From NCBI RefSeq assembly GCF_016863115.1, contig NZ_BOOG01000035.1, positions 18,764 to 82,763 of the forward strand: 64,000 nt of DNA, given 5' to 3'. The stretch's first letter is position 1. Each line of letters starts with the position of its first letter. Below, in pieces: positions 34,879 to 44,224 of this stretch. This DNA is from Sphaerimonospora thailandensis. Lineage in GTDB: Bacteria > Actinomycetota > Actinomycetes > Streptosporangiales > Streptosporangiaceae. Under the pieces are notes generated by a model. It was not told the DNA's origin and ran no database searches. It saw nothing but the letters and a program-made list of their open reading frames with translations. A program made the translations under genes and the position numbers.

Positions 34879-36315
34879 ATGGACGCGCTGGACCTGGCAC
34901 GGTGGCAGTTCGGGGTCACCACCGTGTACCACTTTCTTTTCGTACCTCTGACGATCGGTCTCGGCGTGTTCGTCGCCGCCATGCAGACCGCCTGGCACCG
35001 GACGGGCAAGGCCCACTACCTGACCCTCACCAGGTTCTTCGGGAAGCTCTTCCTGATCAACTTCGCGATGGGCGTGGTCACCGGACTGGTGCAGGAGTTC
35101 CAGTTCGGGATGAACTGGAGTGAGTACTCCACCTTCGTGGGTGACGTCTTCGGGGCGCCGCTGGCGATGGAGGCGCTGCTCGCCTTCTTCCTGGAGTCGA
35201 CGTTCCTCGGCCTGTGGATCTTCGGGTGGGACCGGCTGCCCAAGCGGGTGCACCTCGCCTGTCTGTGGGCCGCGGTCATCGGATCCAACCTGTCGGCCTA
35301 CTTCATCCTCGCCGCCAACGCGTGGATGAAGCACCCGGTCGGCTACGAGGTGGTCGACGGCCGGGCCAGGATGACCGACCTGTGGGCCGTGCTGACCAAC
35401 TCCACGGCGCTCGCCCAGGTGCCCCACGTGGTCGGCGCGGCGTTCGTCGTCGCCGGGGGCTTCGTCCTGGCGGTCAGCGGCTACCGGCTCCTGCGGGAAC
35501 GCGGCAGCGGCGAGCGGCCCCACATGTGGCGGGCGGCCCTGCGCACCGCCCTGGTCATGACGGCGATCGCCGGTGTCGTGGTCGCGGCGAGCGGCGACCT
35601 GTCCGGGCGGTTGCTGCACGAGCAGCAGCCGATGAAGCTCGCCGCCGCCGAGGGGCTGCGGCACGACACGGCCGGCGCGTCGTTCAGCGTCGTGCCCGGC
35701 GTCGAGGTGCCCGGCATGCTCAGCCTGCTCGCGGCGCACGATCCGGCCGCCGTCGTGCAGGGTGTGGACGACGTCCAGGCCCGGTACGAGCAGGAGTTCG
35801 GCCCGGCCGACTACATGCCGAACCTCCCGGTGATCTACTGGTCGTTCCGGGTGATGATCGGCTTCGGCATGGCCACGGTCGGGCTGTCCGCCCTCGGGCT
35901 GTGGCTCACCAGGCGCGGGCGTGGACACGGGCACGGCCGCGGGCGGCGCCGTACGGCACAGGCGGTCCCCGACTGGTTCGCCCGCGCGTGTGTGCTGGCC
36001 CTCCCGCTGCCGACGCTGGCGGTCATCGCCGGCTGGCTGCTCAGCGAGATCGGCCGCCAGCCGTGGACCGTGCAGGGCGAGCTCATGACGGCGGCGAGCG
36101 TCTCACCCGGCGTCAGCCTGACCGAGGTCGCGATCTCCCTCGCCGTCTTCACGGTCCTGTACGGCGTGCTCGCCGTCGCCGAGGGGGCGCTGCTCGTGCG
36201 CCACATCAAGGCGGGTCCGGAGGACCGGCCCGGCGATCACCCCGAACGGCCCGTGCCCGCCCCCGCCGAGACCGAGCCGGGCGAGGCGCGGCTCACTCCC
36301 ACGCTGATGTACTGA
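34879..36315 (+). CDS. cydA: Cytochrome bd oxidase subunit I
   Basis: 478 residues from an ATG preceded by AGAGGGGAC. The N-terminus has R-W-Q-F-G-V-T-T-V-Y-H-F-L-F, with the haem ligand His18. G-L-V-Q-E-F-Q-F-G-M-N-W-S-E-Y-S carries the conserved Glu residues, H183 is the second haem ligand region, and S-E-I-G-R-Q-P-W near 390 is the conserved Q-loop-adjacent motif. About nine membrane segments. It is the quinol-oxidising subunit of the high-affinity terminal oxidase. The Q-loop is short. Confidence 0.95.
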   Translation: MDALDLARWQFGVTTVYHFLFVPLTIGLGVFVAAMQTAWHRTGKAHYLTLTRFFGKLFLINFAMGVVTGLVQEFQFGMNWSEYSTFVGDVFGAPLAMEALLAFFLESTFLGLWIFGWDRLPKRVHLACLWAAVIGSNLSAYFILAANAWMKHPVGYEVVDGRARMTDLWAVLTNSTALAQVPHVVGAAFVVAGGFVLAVSGYRLLRERGSGERPHMWRAALRTALVMTAIAGVVVAASGDLSGRLLHEQQPMKLAAAEGLRHDTAGASFSVVPGVEVPGMLSLLAAHDPAAVVQGVDDVQARYEQEFGPADYMPNLPVIYWSFRVMIGFGMATVGLSALGLWLTRRGRGHGHGRGRRRTAQAVPDWFARACVLALPLPTLAVIAGWLLSEIGRQPWTVQGELMTAASVSPGVSLTEVAISLAVFTVLYGVLAVAEGALLVRHIKAGPEDRPGDHPERPVPAPAETEPGEARLTPTLMY

Positions 36316-36325
36316 GGAGCAGACC

Positions 36326-37231
36326 ATGGTCACGTTCTGGTTCATAGTGATCGCGTTCCTCTGGACGGGCTACTTCGTGCTGGAGGGGTTCGACTTCGGG
36401 GTGGGCGCGCTGCTGCCGGTGCTGACACGCGGCGATGCCGAGCGCAGGCAGCTGCTCGGCACCATCGGGCCCGTGTGGGACGGCAACGAGGTGTGGCTGA
36501 TCACCGCGATCGGTGCGATGTTCGCCGCGTTCCCGGCCTGGTACTCGGGACTGCTGAGCGGCTACTACCTGCCCTTCTTCCTGGTCGTCGTGGGTCTCAT
36601 CGCGCGCGGCATCGGCCTGGAGTGGCGGGGCAAGGTCGCCTCCCGGCGGGAGGTCGCCCTGTGCGACGCCGGCATCGTGACCGGCAGCGTGCTGACCGCG
36701 TTCCTGTGGGGCGCGATCTTCGGCCACCTCGTCCGCGGCACCGCGGCCGCGACCGTCATCGGGGGCGCGCTGTCCCTGTCGGTCGCCGTGCTGCACGGCG
36801 CGGTGTTCCTGTCGCTCAAGACCACCGGACCGGTCCGCGTCCGGGCCCGGCGGGCCGCGCTGCTCGCCTCGGCCGGCGCGATCCCCCTGGCGGTGCTGGC
36901 ACTGCCCGGCATCGCCGACGCGGCGCCGTCGACCTGGCTCTGGGGCGTCGCGCTCGCGGCGACGGCCGCGCTCGCCGTCGGTGTCGCGCTGATCGCCCGG
37001 CGACGTGAAGGCGCGGCCTTCACCGCCACGACCGCGTTCATCATGCTGTCCACGGCCACGCTCTTCAGCGCGCTGTGGCGGGCTCCCCTGCCCGGGCTGA
37101 CCGTGGCCGAGGCCGCCTCGGCTCCCTACACACTGACCGTCCTCACCTGGATCGGCCTGCTCGCCCTGCCCGGCGTGCTCGCCTACCAGGCCTGGACGTA
37201 CTGGGTCTTCCGCAGGCGCCTCACCGTGTGA
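36326..37231 (+). CDS. cydB: Cytochrome bd oxidase subunit II
   Basis: 301 residues, about 30 fewer than usual. G-F-D-F-G-V-G near 23-29 and W-D-G-N-E-V-W-L near 51-58 are conserved. About eight membrane segments. It begins 10 bases after the cydA stop. The C-terminal part is short and rich in Ala. The cydD/cydC ABC genes that usually follow are absent. It ends 11 bases into the convergent hydroxylase gene. Confidence 0.93.
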   Translation: MVTFWFIVIAFLWTGYFVLEGFDFGVGALLPVLTRGDAERRQLLGTIGPVWDGNEVWLITAIGAMFAAFPAWYSGLLSGYYLPFFLVVVGLIARGIGLEWRGKVASRREVALCDAGIVTGSVLTAFLWGAIFGHLVRGTAAATVIGGALSLSVAVLHGAVFLSLKTTGPVRVRARRAALLASAGAIPLAVLALPGIADAAPSTWLWGVALAATAALAVGVALIARRREGAAFTATTAFIMLSTATLFSALWRAPLPGLTVAEAASAPYTLTVLTWIGLLALPGVLAYQAWTYWVFRRRLTV

Positions 37232-39605
37232 GGCGCAGGGTGTGGAGGTCTGATGGGGAGATCGGCATCCGGTCGATGGGGATGCCCTCGGCGTCTTCGA
37301 TCGCGGAGGCGATGACCGCCGAGACCGGGATCACCCCGGCCTCGCCGGCGCCCTTGATGCCGAGCGGGTTGAGCGGCGACGGCGTCTCCAGGTGGGCGGT
37401 CTCGATGCGGGGCACCTCGGTGGCGTAGGGCATCAGGAAGTCCATGAACGACGCGTTGAGCAGCTGGCCGTGCTCGTCGTAGGCCATCTTCTCGTAGAGC
37501 GCGCCGCCGACGCCCTGGGCCACGCCACCGTGGATCTGCCCCTCGACGATCATCGGGTTGATCAGCCTGCCGCAGTCGTGGACGACGGCGTAGCGCAGGA
37601 TCTCGATCTCGGCGGTCAGCGGGTCGGTCCGCACAATGGCCGCGTGCATGCCGCAGGCGAAGGTCGACCGGATCGGCGAGTAGTAGTCCTTGCCCTCCAG
37701 TCCCGGCTCCTGCCCCTCCTCGATGGGCGGCCGGTCCATCGATGATGCCCCGGAGAACTGCGTGGCCCGCTGGGCCTCCTCGTCGAAGGCGTACCGCAGC
37801 GGGTTGGACAGCACGGCGACGGTCGCCAGCGGGATCGACGCCGACGGCGCGCCGGCCACGTGGACGACCCCGTCGGTGATCTCCAGGTCGCGCGGGTCGG
37901 CCTCCAGGGCGTCGGCCGCGATCCGCAGCGCCTTCTCGCGCACCTTCCGGCAGGCGAGCGCGATGGCGTTGCCGCTCATGACCGCGGCACGCGAGGCGAA
38001 GGTGCCCACGGCGTACCCGAACCGCCGGGTGTCGCCGGTGACCACCGACACCTTCTCGATCGGCACGCCGAGTTCGGTGGCGGCGATCTGGGCGAACACG
38101 GTCTCATGACCCTGCCCCTGCGAGGTCAGTCCGGTCGACACGTGGACCCGGCCGTCGGAGGTGATCTGCACGTGGCCGCCCTCGTACGGTCCGACCCCGG
38201 TGCCCTCGACGTAGCAGCCCAGCCCGATGCCGATCGTGCGGCCCTCGGCGGCGGCCGCGGCCTTCAGCTCCGGGAAGGAGTCCCAGCCGATCAGCTCCTT
38301 CAGCATGCGCAGCGCCTCGGGATAGTTCCCGCTGTCGTAGATCAGCGGCCGGCCGTCCTGGAAGATCAGGCCCTGGTCGTAGGGGAACTCGTCGGACTGG
38401 ATGAAGTTCGCCGCGCGCACCTCGGTCCGGTCCAGGCCGAGATGCGCGGCGATCTTGTCCATCGTCCGCTCCATGCAGAACACGCCCTGCGGGCGCCCCG
38501 CGCCCCGGTACGGCGTGACCTGCACGGTGTTGGTGTAGATCGAGGAGAACTCCACCCGGTAGGCGCCGATCTTGTACGGCCCGAGCAGCTGGGTGGAGGT
38601 GATGATCGGCACGATGATTCCGTACGGCGTGTAGGCGCCGTGGTCGTGCAGGATGTTCACGTCGAGGCCGAGGACGCGGCCGTCGTCGTCGAAGCCGACC
38701 CGGACGTACTGCACCTGGCCCCGCTCGTGGGCGGAGGAGACGAAGTGCTCCCGGCGGTCCTCGGTCCACTTGACCTCGCCGCCGAGCAGCCGGGCCGCCC
38801 ACGGGATCAGGACCTCCTCCGGCCACGGATGGACGATCTTCACGCCGAAGCCGCCGCCCACGTCCGGCGCGATGACCTCGACCTTGGGCAGCGGCAGTCC
38901 CAGCTTGGCCGCGATCGCCATCCGCACGCTGGTGGACGACTGCGTGGAGGAGTAGACGCGCAGCGACCGGTCGTCGTCGTCCCAGCGGGCGTACACCCCC
39001 CTGCCTTCCAGCGGCATGCTGGCGCTGCGCTCGACGTCCAGCCGGAACGCGAGCGTGTGCGGGGCGGTCTCGACGGCCTCGCGGGCCGACCTCCCGTCGG
39101 CCGACGGCACCTCCTGGACCAGGTGCGCCCCGACGTTGCCCGGCACGTCCCCGTGTACGAGGTGTACGGCCCGGGCCGCCTCCTCCACCCCGACCACCGG
39201 CGTGAGGATCTCGTAGTCGACGCGGATCAGCGAGCAGGCGTCCTCGGCCAGGTACCGGTCGCGGGCGACGACCATGACCACGGGCTCCCCGACATGCCGG
39301 ACGATCTCGCGGGCGAGCGGACAGGCCGTGCGGCCGTGCGTCAGCGCGGGATGCGGGATCAGCAGCGGCAGCGGCTCGGCCAGCGCGCCCGGCAGGTCCT
39401 CCCAGGTGTAGATGGCGACCAGCCCGTCCACGTCGAGCGCCGCCGAGACGTCGATGTCCAGGATCCGGGCGTGCGCGTGCGGCGATCTGACGAAGGCGGC
39501 GGCCGGCGCACCCGCGCCGAGGTCGTCGAGGTAGCGGCCCCGGCCGGTGATGAGCCTGGCGTCCTCGCGCCGCTGGACCGGCTCCCCGAACAGTTTCGTC
39601 GTCAC
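37221..39605 (-). CDS. Molybdenum hydroxylase large subunit (xanthine dehydrogenase family)
   Basis: About 794 residues from a GTG that overlaps the small-subunit stop (GTGA). It carries the XDH-type motifs G-E-P-V-Q-R-R-E-D near the start, V-G-G-G-F-G-V-K, the P-Y-R-G-A-G-R-P segment where the active loop lies, and the catalytic Glu in G-I-K-G-A-G-E-A-G near the C-terminus. The A-Y-x-C-S-F-R loop of true CO dehydrogenases is not present, so this is an N-heterocycle or aldehyde hydroxylase. The substrate is open; uracil or a purine fits the permease next door. Confidence 0.9.
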   Translation of the reverse strand: MTTKLFGEPVQRREDARLITGRGRYLDDLGAGAPAAAFVRSPHAHARILDIDVSAALDVDGLVAIYTWEDLPGALAEPLPLLIPHPALTHGRTACPLAREIVRHVGEPVVMVVARDRYLAEDACSLIRVDYEILTPVVGVEEAARAVHLVHGDVPGNVGAHLVQEVPSADGRSAREAVETAPHTLAFRLDVERSASMPLEGRGVYARWDDDDRSLRVYSSTQSSTSVRMAIAAKLGLPLPKVEVIAPDVGGGFGVKIVHPWPEEVLIPWAARLLGGEVKWTEDRREHFVSSAHERGQVQYVRVGFDDDGRVLGLDVNILHDHGAYTPYGIIVPIITSTQLLGPYKIGAYRVEFSSIYTNTVQVTPYRGAGRPQGVFCMERTMDKIAAHLGLDRTEVRAANFIQSDEFPYDQGLIFQDGRPLIYDSGNYPEALRMLKELIGWDSFPELKAAAAAEGRTIGIGLGCYVEGTGVGPYEGGHVQITSDGRVHVSTGLTSQGQGHETVFAQIAATELGVPIEKVSVVTGDTRRFGYAVGTFASRAAVMSGNAIALACRKVREKALRIAADALEADPRDLEITDGVVHVAGAPSASIPLATVAVLSNPLRYAFDEEAQRATQFSGASSMDRPPIEEGQEPGLEGKDYYSPIRSTFACGMHAAIVRTDPLTAEIEILRYAVVHDCGRLINPMIVEGQIHGGVAQGVGGALYEKMAYDEHGQLLNASFMDFLMPYATEVPRIETAHLETPSPLNPLGIKGAGEAGVIPVSAVIASAIEDAEGIPIDRMPISPSDLHTLRLTR

Positions 39606-40105
39606 CGGGCCCCCTCCTCCTTGTCGGCTCGGGTCTCGGCCTGGAGTTCGGCCGCGCGGTGGACCGCCTTGATGATGTTCTGGTAGCCGGTGCAGCGGCA
39701 CAGGTTTCCGGAGATCGCCTCGACGACCTCCTCGTCGGTCGGTGCGGCGTTCTCCCGCAGGAAGGCCGTCACCGTGCACAGGAAGCCGGGGGTGCAGAAG
39801 CCGCACTGCAGGCCGTGGCACTCGGCGAAGGCCCGCTGCGCCGGCGACAACGTGCCGTCGGCGGCCGCCAGTCCCTCGACCGTGGTGATCTCGTGGCCGT
39901 CCGCGGTCGCCGCGAACATCAGGCACGAGCGGACCGGCTCGCCGTCGAGCAGCACCGTGCAGGCGCCGCAGACTCCGTGCTCGCAACCGACGTGGGTGCC
40001 GGTCAGGCCCAGATCGTGGCGCAGGCAGTCCGACAGCAGCCGCCGCGCGGGCACCGTCGCCTCCCGCACGACGCCGTTCACGGTCAGCGTGATCGGGTGG
40101 TTCAT
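39602..40105 (-). CDS. Molybdenum hydroxylase iron-sulfur subunit
   Basis: 167 residues. The plant-type [2Fe-2S] site has Cys41, Cys46, Cys49 and Cys61 (C-E-H-G-V-C-G-A-C and R-S-C). The second [2Fe-2S] site has Cys101, Cys104, Cys136 and Cys138 (C-G-F-C and N-L-C-R-C-T-G). It hands electrons from the molybdenum site to the FAD subunit. ATGA overlap with the upstream FAD gene and GTGA with the large subunit show full coupling. Confidence 0.94.
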   Translation of the reverse strand: MNHPITLTVNGVVREATVPARRLLSDCLRHDLGLTGTHVGCEHGVCGACTVLLDGEPVRSCLMFAATADGHEITTVEGLAAADGTLSPAQRAFAECHGLQCGFCTPGFLCTVTAFLRENAAPTDEEVVEAISGNLCRCTGYQNIIKAVHRAAELQAETRADKEEGAR

Positions 40106-40983
40106 GTCCCCTCTTCTCCGGCCGCTTCGACGGCGGCGCCGCGCAGCGCCCGTACGGCGAGCACGCCGGTGAGATGCCGGCGGTAGTCGGCGGTCGCGTG
40201 GATGTCCGCTTCCGGCTCGATCCGGTCCCGTACGGCGGCCGCCGCCGCGGCCCAGTCGGCGGACGCCTCCGGACGTCCCCCACATGCATCGGCGACGTCC
40301 ACGACCACCGGGATCGGGCCCACGCTGACGCAGGCGACCCGGGCCGCCGCGATGCGGAAGTCCTCGTCCAGCGTCACCGCGGCCGCCACCCCCGCCATCG
40401 CGTAGTCGCCGTGCCGCCTGGCCACCTCGCAGAACGCGGTGCCCGACCGCGGCGGCCGCGCGGGGAAGAACGCGGAGACGGCCAGCTCTCCCGGTGCCGC
40501 GGCCGACTCCATCGGCCCGGTGAAGAACTCCGCCGCCGCCACCTCGCGCTCGCCGCCCCGGTGGGCGAGCCGTACGGAACCTCCGAGCAGGGCGAGAACC
40601 GCGGGCAGCTCGGCGGAGGGGTCGGCGTGTACGAGGCTGCCGACCACGGTTCCCCGGTTGCGGATCACCGGGTGGGCGACCAGGCGCAGCGCCTGGCCCA
40701 GCAGCGGCTGGACGGCCGCGGCCGGGGTGGACCGCTCGACGGTCGCGTGCCGGGCCAGTGCGCCCACGCGGACCCCGCCGGGTCCGGCCTCGACCGTGGC
40801 CAGCTCGGTCAGCCGGTTGATGTCGACGAGGTGCGCCGGCGCGGCCAACCGCATGTTGAGCAGCGGGATCAGGCTCTGGCCGCCCGCCAGGACCTTGCCG
40901 CCGTCCGGGCCGACCCGGGCGAGGACGTCGAGCGCCTCATCCAGGTCGGCCGGGGCGTGATAGTCGAACGGAGACGGTTTCAC
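40102..40983 (-). CDS. Molybdenum hydroxylase FAD subunit
   Basis: 293 residues of the CoxM/XdhB type. A-G-G-Q-S-L-I-P-L-L-N-M-R-L near 37-50 and T-V-V-G-S-L-V-H-A-D-P near 115-125 form the FAD-binding loops. It begins 18 bases after the permease stop and is coupled to the iron-sulfur subunit, so import and oxidation genes share a transcript. Confidence 0.93.
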   Translation of the reverse strand: MKPSPFDYHAPADLDEALDVLARVGPDGGKVLAGGQSLIPLLNMRLAAPAHLVDINRLTELATVEAGPGGVRVGALARHATVERSTPAAAVQPLLGQALRLVAHPVIRNRGTVVGSLVHADPSAELPAVLALLGGSVRLAHRGGEREVAAAEFFTGPMESAAAPGELAVSAFFPARPPRSGTAFCEVARRHGDYAMAGVAAAVTLDEDFRIAAARVACVSVGPIPVVVDVADACGGRPEASADWAAAAAAVRDRIEPEADIHATADYRRHLTGVLAVRALRGAAVEAAGEEGT

Positions 40984-41001
40984 CGGCGTGGAACCTGCCT
41001 G

Positions 41002-42372
41002 TCAGCCGACCGCCGGGTCCTGTTCGCGTCCGATCTCCCCAACGGAGGCCTCCTTTGCCGGTCTGCGCGCGATGGCGCGGAGCAGGTGATATCCACCAAG
41101 TACCACGATGGTGCCGAACGCGATGCCGGCCAGCGAGAAGTCGCCGGTGACCTGGTGGGAGACCGGGCCGATGGCGAGGATGATGCCCGCGCCGACCGGC
41201 ACCATGTTGATCGGGTCGGCGAAGTCCACCCGGTTCTCGACCCAGATCTTCGCGCCGAGCATGCCGATCATGCCGTAGAGGATGACCGTGATGCCGCCGA
41301 GCACGCCGCCGGGCGTGGCGGCGACGAGCGCGCCGAACTTCGGGCACAGGCCGAACAGGATCGCGACGATCGCCGCGACGTAGTAGGCGGCGGTCGAGTA
41401 GACCCGGGTCGCCGCCATGACGCCGATGTTCTCGGCGTAGGTGGTGGTCGGCGAGCCGCCGACCGCGCTGGCGATCACGGTGCCGACGCCGTCGGCCGCG
41501 ATGGCCTTGCCCATGTGGGGGTCGACGTCGGCGCCGGTCATCTCGCCGACGGCCTTGACGTGGCCGACGTTCTCCGCGATCAGGGCGATCACCGCGGGCA
41601 GCACGAGCACGACCGCCGACACCTGGAAGGTCGGCGCGTGGAAGTTCGGCAGGCCGATCCAGTCGGCGTCGATCACGCTCTGGAAGCTCACCCGGGGGTG
41701 CGTGTCGATCTCACCGATGCCCGCGTTGAACGCGGTGATGTCCCCGAAGACCTTGTCCACGACCCAGGACAGGACGTAACCGAAGACCAGCCCGAGCAGG
41801 ATGCCGATCCGGCCCAGGAACCCGCGGAACAGCACGATGATCAGGAACGTCGCGATCATGGTGATCAGGGCGATCCAGGGGTCTTGCGGCCAGTAGGTTT
41901 CGGCCACCACGAAGGCGAGGCCGAAGCCGATCAGCATGACCACCGCGCCGGTCACGACCGGCGGGAAGATCCGGTTGATGATCTGGGCGCCGAGGAAGTG
42001 GACCGCCACACCGATGGCGATGACCACCACGCCGACGACGAGGATCGCACCGGTGACCGTGGCGCTGTCGCCTCCGGCCGCGCGGATGGCGACCACGCCG
42101 CCGACGAACGCGGCCGAACTGCCGACGTAGCTGGGGATCTTGCCCTGCACGATGAGCAGGAAAATGATCGTCGCGACACCCGACATCATCACGGCGATGT
42201 TGGGGTCGAGTCCCATGACCAGGGGGAACACGAATGTGGCGCCGAACATCGCGATGACGTGCTGGGCGCCGATGCCGACCGTGCGCGGCCAGCTCAGGCG
42301 CTCATCGGGCTTTACTACCTCACCCGGCGCCAGGTTTCGCCCATCGCCGTGTACTTTCCATTTCAGAGCCAT
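41002..42372 (-). CDS. NCS2 family nucleobase permease (uracil/pyrimidine-like)
   Basis: 456 residues with about 12-14 membrane segments. TM8 carries A-L-I-A-E-N-V-G-H-V-K-A-V, with Glu where UraA/RutG-type pyrimidine carriers have it, and TM10 has S-P-T-T-T-Y-A-E-N-I-G, the NCS2 signature. The whole resembles RutG-like permeases more than the xanthine-specific branch, but this is a by-eye judgement. It heads the molybdenum hydroxylase operon. Confidence 0.88.
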   Translation of the reverse strand: MALKWKVHGDGRNLAPGEVVKPDERLSWPRTVGIGAQHVIAMFGATFVFPLVMGLDPNIAVMMSGVATIIFLLIVQGKIPSYVGSSAAFVGGVVAIRAAGGDSATVTGAILVVGVVVIAIGVAVHFLGAQIINRIFPPVVTGAVVMLIGFGLAFVVAETYWPQDPWIALITMIATFLIIVLFRGFLGRIGILLGLVFGYVLSWVVDKVFGDITAFNAGIGEIDTHPRVSFQSVIDADWIGLPNFHAPTFQVSAVVLVLPAVIALIAENVGHVKAVGEMTGADVDPHMGKAIAADGVGTVIASAVGGSPTTTYAENIGVMAATRVYSTAAYYVAAIVAILFGLCPKFGALVAATPGGVLGGITVILYGMIGMLGAKIWVENRVDFADPINMVPVGAGIILAIGPVSHQVTGDFSLAGIAFGTIVVLGGYHLLRAIARRPAKEASVGEIGREQDPAVG

Positions 42373-42481
42373 ATGAAGCCCCTTCGGGTAACGGGCCGTG
42401 GGCCGGTGGCCACCCGCACTCGACCGTTTGGGGCACTTTAGGTCTGGCCGCGCCCATAGACATGGGCATGATCTGCCAAAC

Positions 42482-44074
42482 TCAGATGCCCCGCATGCGC
42501 AGTACGTGCAGTGCCAGCGTGAGGTTGAGCCGGAGGTGGGCGTCCTCGGTGAAGTTGCCCAGCATGCGTTCCAGCTTCCCGATGCGATAGCGCAGCGTGT
42601 TGTAGTGGAAGTGCAGCCGGCGGGCCGTCTCCGCCACGTTGAGGTTGGTGTCCAGCAACATCTGCAGGGTGCGCCGCAGGTCGGCGTTCTCGGCGTCGTC
42701 GTCCCCGGCCAGTGAGCCCAGCGTCTCGCGCACGAACGCGTGCAACTCACCCGTGTCGTTCACCAGCGACAGCAGCCGGTAGACGCCCAGCTCGTCGAAG
42801 TGGGCCACCGCCCCCGCGCCGTGGAGCTGGCGGCCCACCCGGGCGGCCTTCAGGGCCTGGCCGTACGCCCCCGGAATCGCGTCGACCCCGTCGGCGACAC
42901 GGCTGAGACCGGTGGAGAACGTGCCGTCGCAGACGGCGGCGAGCGCTTCGCGGGCGAGCCTGGTCGTGTCCACCGCGGCCCCGACGATCGCGACCACCTC
43001 GTGTGAGAACCCGGCCACCGCGCCGCGCGGGTCGTGCCTGCGGACGGCCGCCTGCCAGGCGGCGAGCATGCGGTCCTGGACCGGCCGGTCCTCGGCGTCC
43101 GGGTCGAGCTCGGCCACCACGACGCCGACCCGGCGCTCCAGGTCCCAGCCGAACCCCCTGGCCCGCTCGGCCACCCTGGTCCCGCCCCGGCCGGTGAGCA
43201 CGTCCCTGAGGAAGTCGGCACGGTACTTGCTCTCGACCGCGGTGACCGCCTCCTGCCGGGTGATGACCAGGGCGGCGACGGTCGCCGCGCGTTCGAGCAG
43301 CCCGATGTCGCTGGGGGTGAGCGGACCGGCCGCGCCGTACGCGATGATCTTGCCGTGGTGGTGGCCCCCGGCGACCACCGGCACCGCGGTGCAGCGCCCG
43401 CCACCGGACGTCCTGCTCCCGCGCGGCACGACCAACTCCTCGCGCAGCAGCGCCACCTGATCGGCCTCCCCCGCCGTGGCGAGGATCCGGCCGGAGGTGT
43501 CGACCATGGCCACGGCCACCTGAAGCAGCCCGGCCACCTCGGCTGCCACCTCGCGCATCCCGCCCCCGGCGAGCACGATCTGCACGAGCGCACGATGCGC
43601 CTCCTCCGCGCGCGCGAGGGTCGCGGCCTGGCGGTTGAGGATGTCGGTGAGCACCTGGTTGAGGATGTCGTCGAAGGCGACGTCGTTGGGGAGCAGGATC
43701 AGCGGGAAACCGAGCCGGTCGGCCTGCTCGACCATCTCGCCGGGCAGTTCGTCCAGATAGCGCCCGAGCTTGATCGCCAGCGCGGCCAGGCCGCGCTCGT
43801 CGAGATCCGCCACCAGGCGGTCCAGCGACTGCGGGGTGTTGCGCAGCGGATAGCCGGTGGTGAGCAGCAACTCGTGCGGCTTCACCCAGGCGAGGATGTC
43901 GGGCACCTCCATGACGTTGAGCCGCTGGACGATGCGGTCCAGGCCGCTCCGCCCCGCGATCAGCCGGGCCTCCGCGAGAGTCGACACCCCCAGCACCTCG
44001 CCGACGGACACTCCGTACAGGATCGTTCCGGTGCTGGCCAGACGCATCGCCGGAGGAGCCGGATCGTTCTTCAT
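42482..44074 (-). CDS. PucR family transcriptional regulator
   Basis: 530 residues. The N-terminal purine-catabolism domain has G-V-S-V-G-E-V-L-G and E-V-P-D-I-L-A-W-V-K-P-H-E-L-L-L-T-T-G near 55-73, a GAF-like domain follows, and the C-terminal HTH_30 domain has N-L-N-V-A-E-T-A-R-R-L-H-F-H-Y-N-T-L-R-Y-R near 477-497. PucR regulators control purine and related nitrogen catabolism. It lies between the permease/hydroxylase operon and the divergent DUF2877-FdrA-DUF1116 operon, so it probably controls both. Confidence 0.93.
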   Translation of the reverse strand: MKNDPAPPAMRLASTGTILYGVSVGEVLGVSTLAEARLIAGRSGLDRIVQRLNVMEVPDILAWVKPHELLLTTGYPLRNTPQSLDRLVADLDERGLAALAIKLGRYLDELPGEMVEQADRLGFPLILLPNDVAFDDILNQVLTDILNRQAATLARAEEAHRALVQIVLAGGGMREVAAEVAGLLQVAVAMVDTSGRILATAGEADQVALLREELVVPRGSRTSGGGRCTAVPVVAGGHHHGKIIAYGAAGPLTPSDIGLLERAATVAALVITRQEAVTAVESKYRADFLRDVLTGRGGTRVAERARGFGWDLERRVGVVVAELDPDAEDRPVQDRMLAAWQAAVRRHDPRGAVAGFSHEVVAIVGAAVDTTRLAREALAAVCDGTFSTGLSRVADGVDAIPGAYGQALKAARVGRQLHGAGAVAHFDELGVYRLLSLVNDTGELHAFVRETLGSLAGDDDAENADLRRTLQMLLDTNLNVAETARRLHFHYNTLRYRIGKLERMLGNFTEDAHLRLNLTLALHVLRMRGI

Positions 44075-44224
44075 GGGCAGATTGTGCCCGACCGACCTTC
44101 CTGGCAGGAAGAGCCAAGCATTCGCCGGACTGTTGGCATCTTTCCCCGTACGGGCTCCGCCGGTGGCGCTTTAGCGTCGGCAGCAGATGGCCGAGGTGTC
44201 CCGGCCGGCAGGAGGGGAGGTCCG

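Noticed and set aside
37860..39686. 608-residue plus-strand frame opposite the molybdenum hydroxylase large subunit
   Set aside because: Asp/Val/His-rich shadow translation; the minus strand has all family motifs.
37221..40983. CO dehydrogenase (CoxLMS)
   Set aside because: The large subunit lacks the active-site A-Y-x-C-S-F-R loop needed by form I CO dehydrogenase.
40174..42441. 755-residue plus-strand frame opposite permease and FAD subunit genes
   Set aside because: Composition dominated by Asp, His and Arg, no domain; an antisense shadow.
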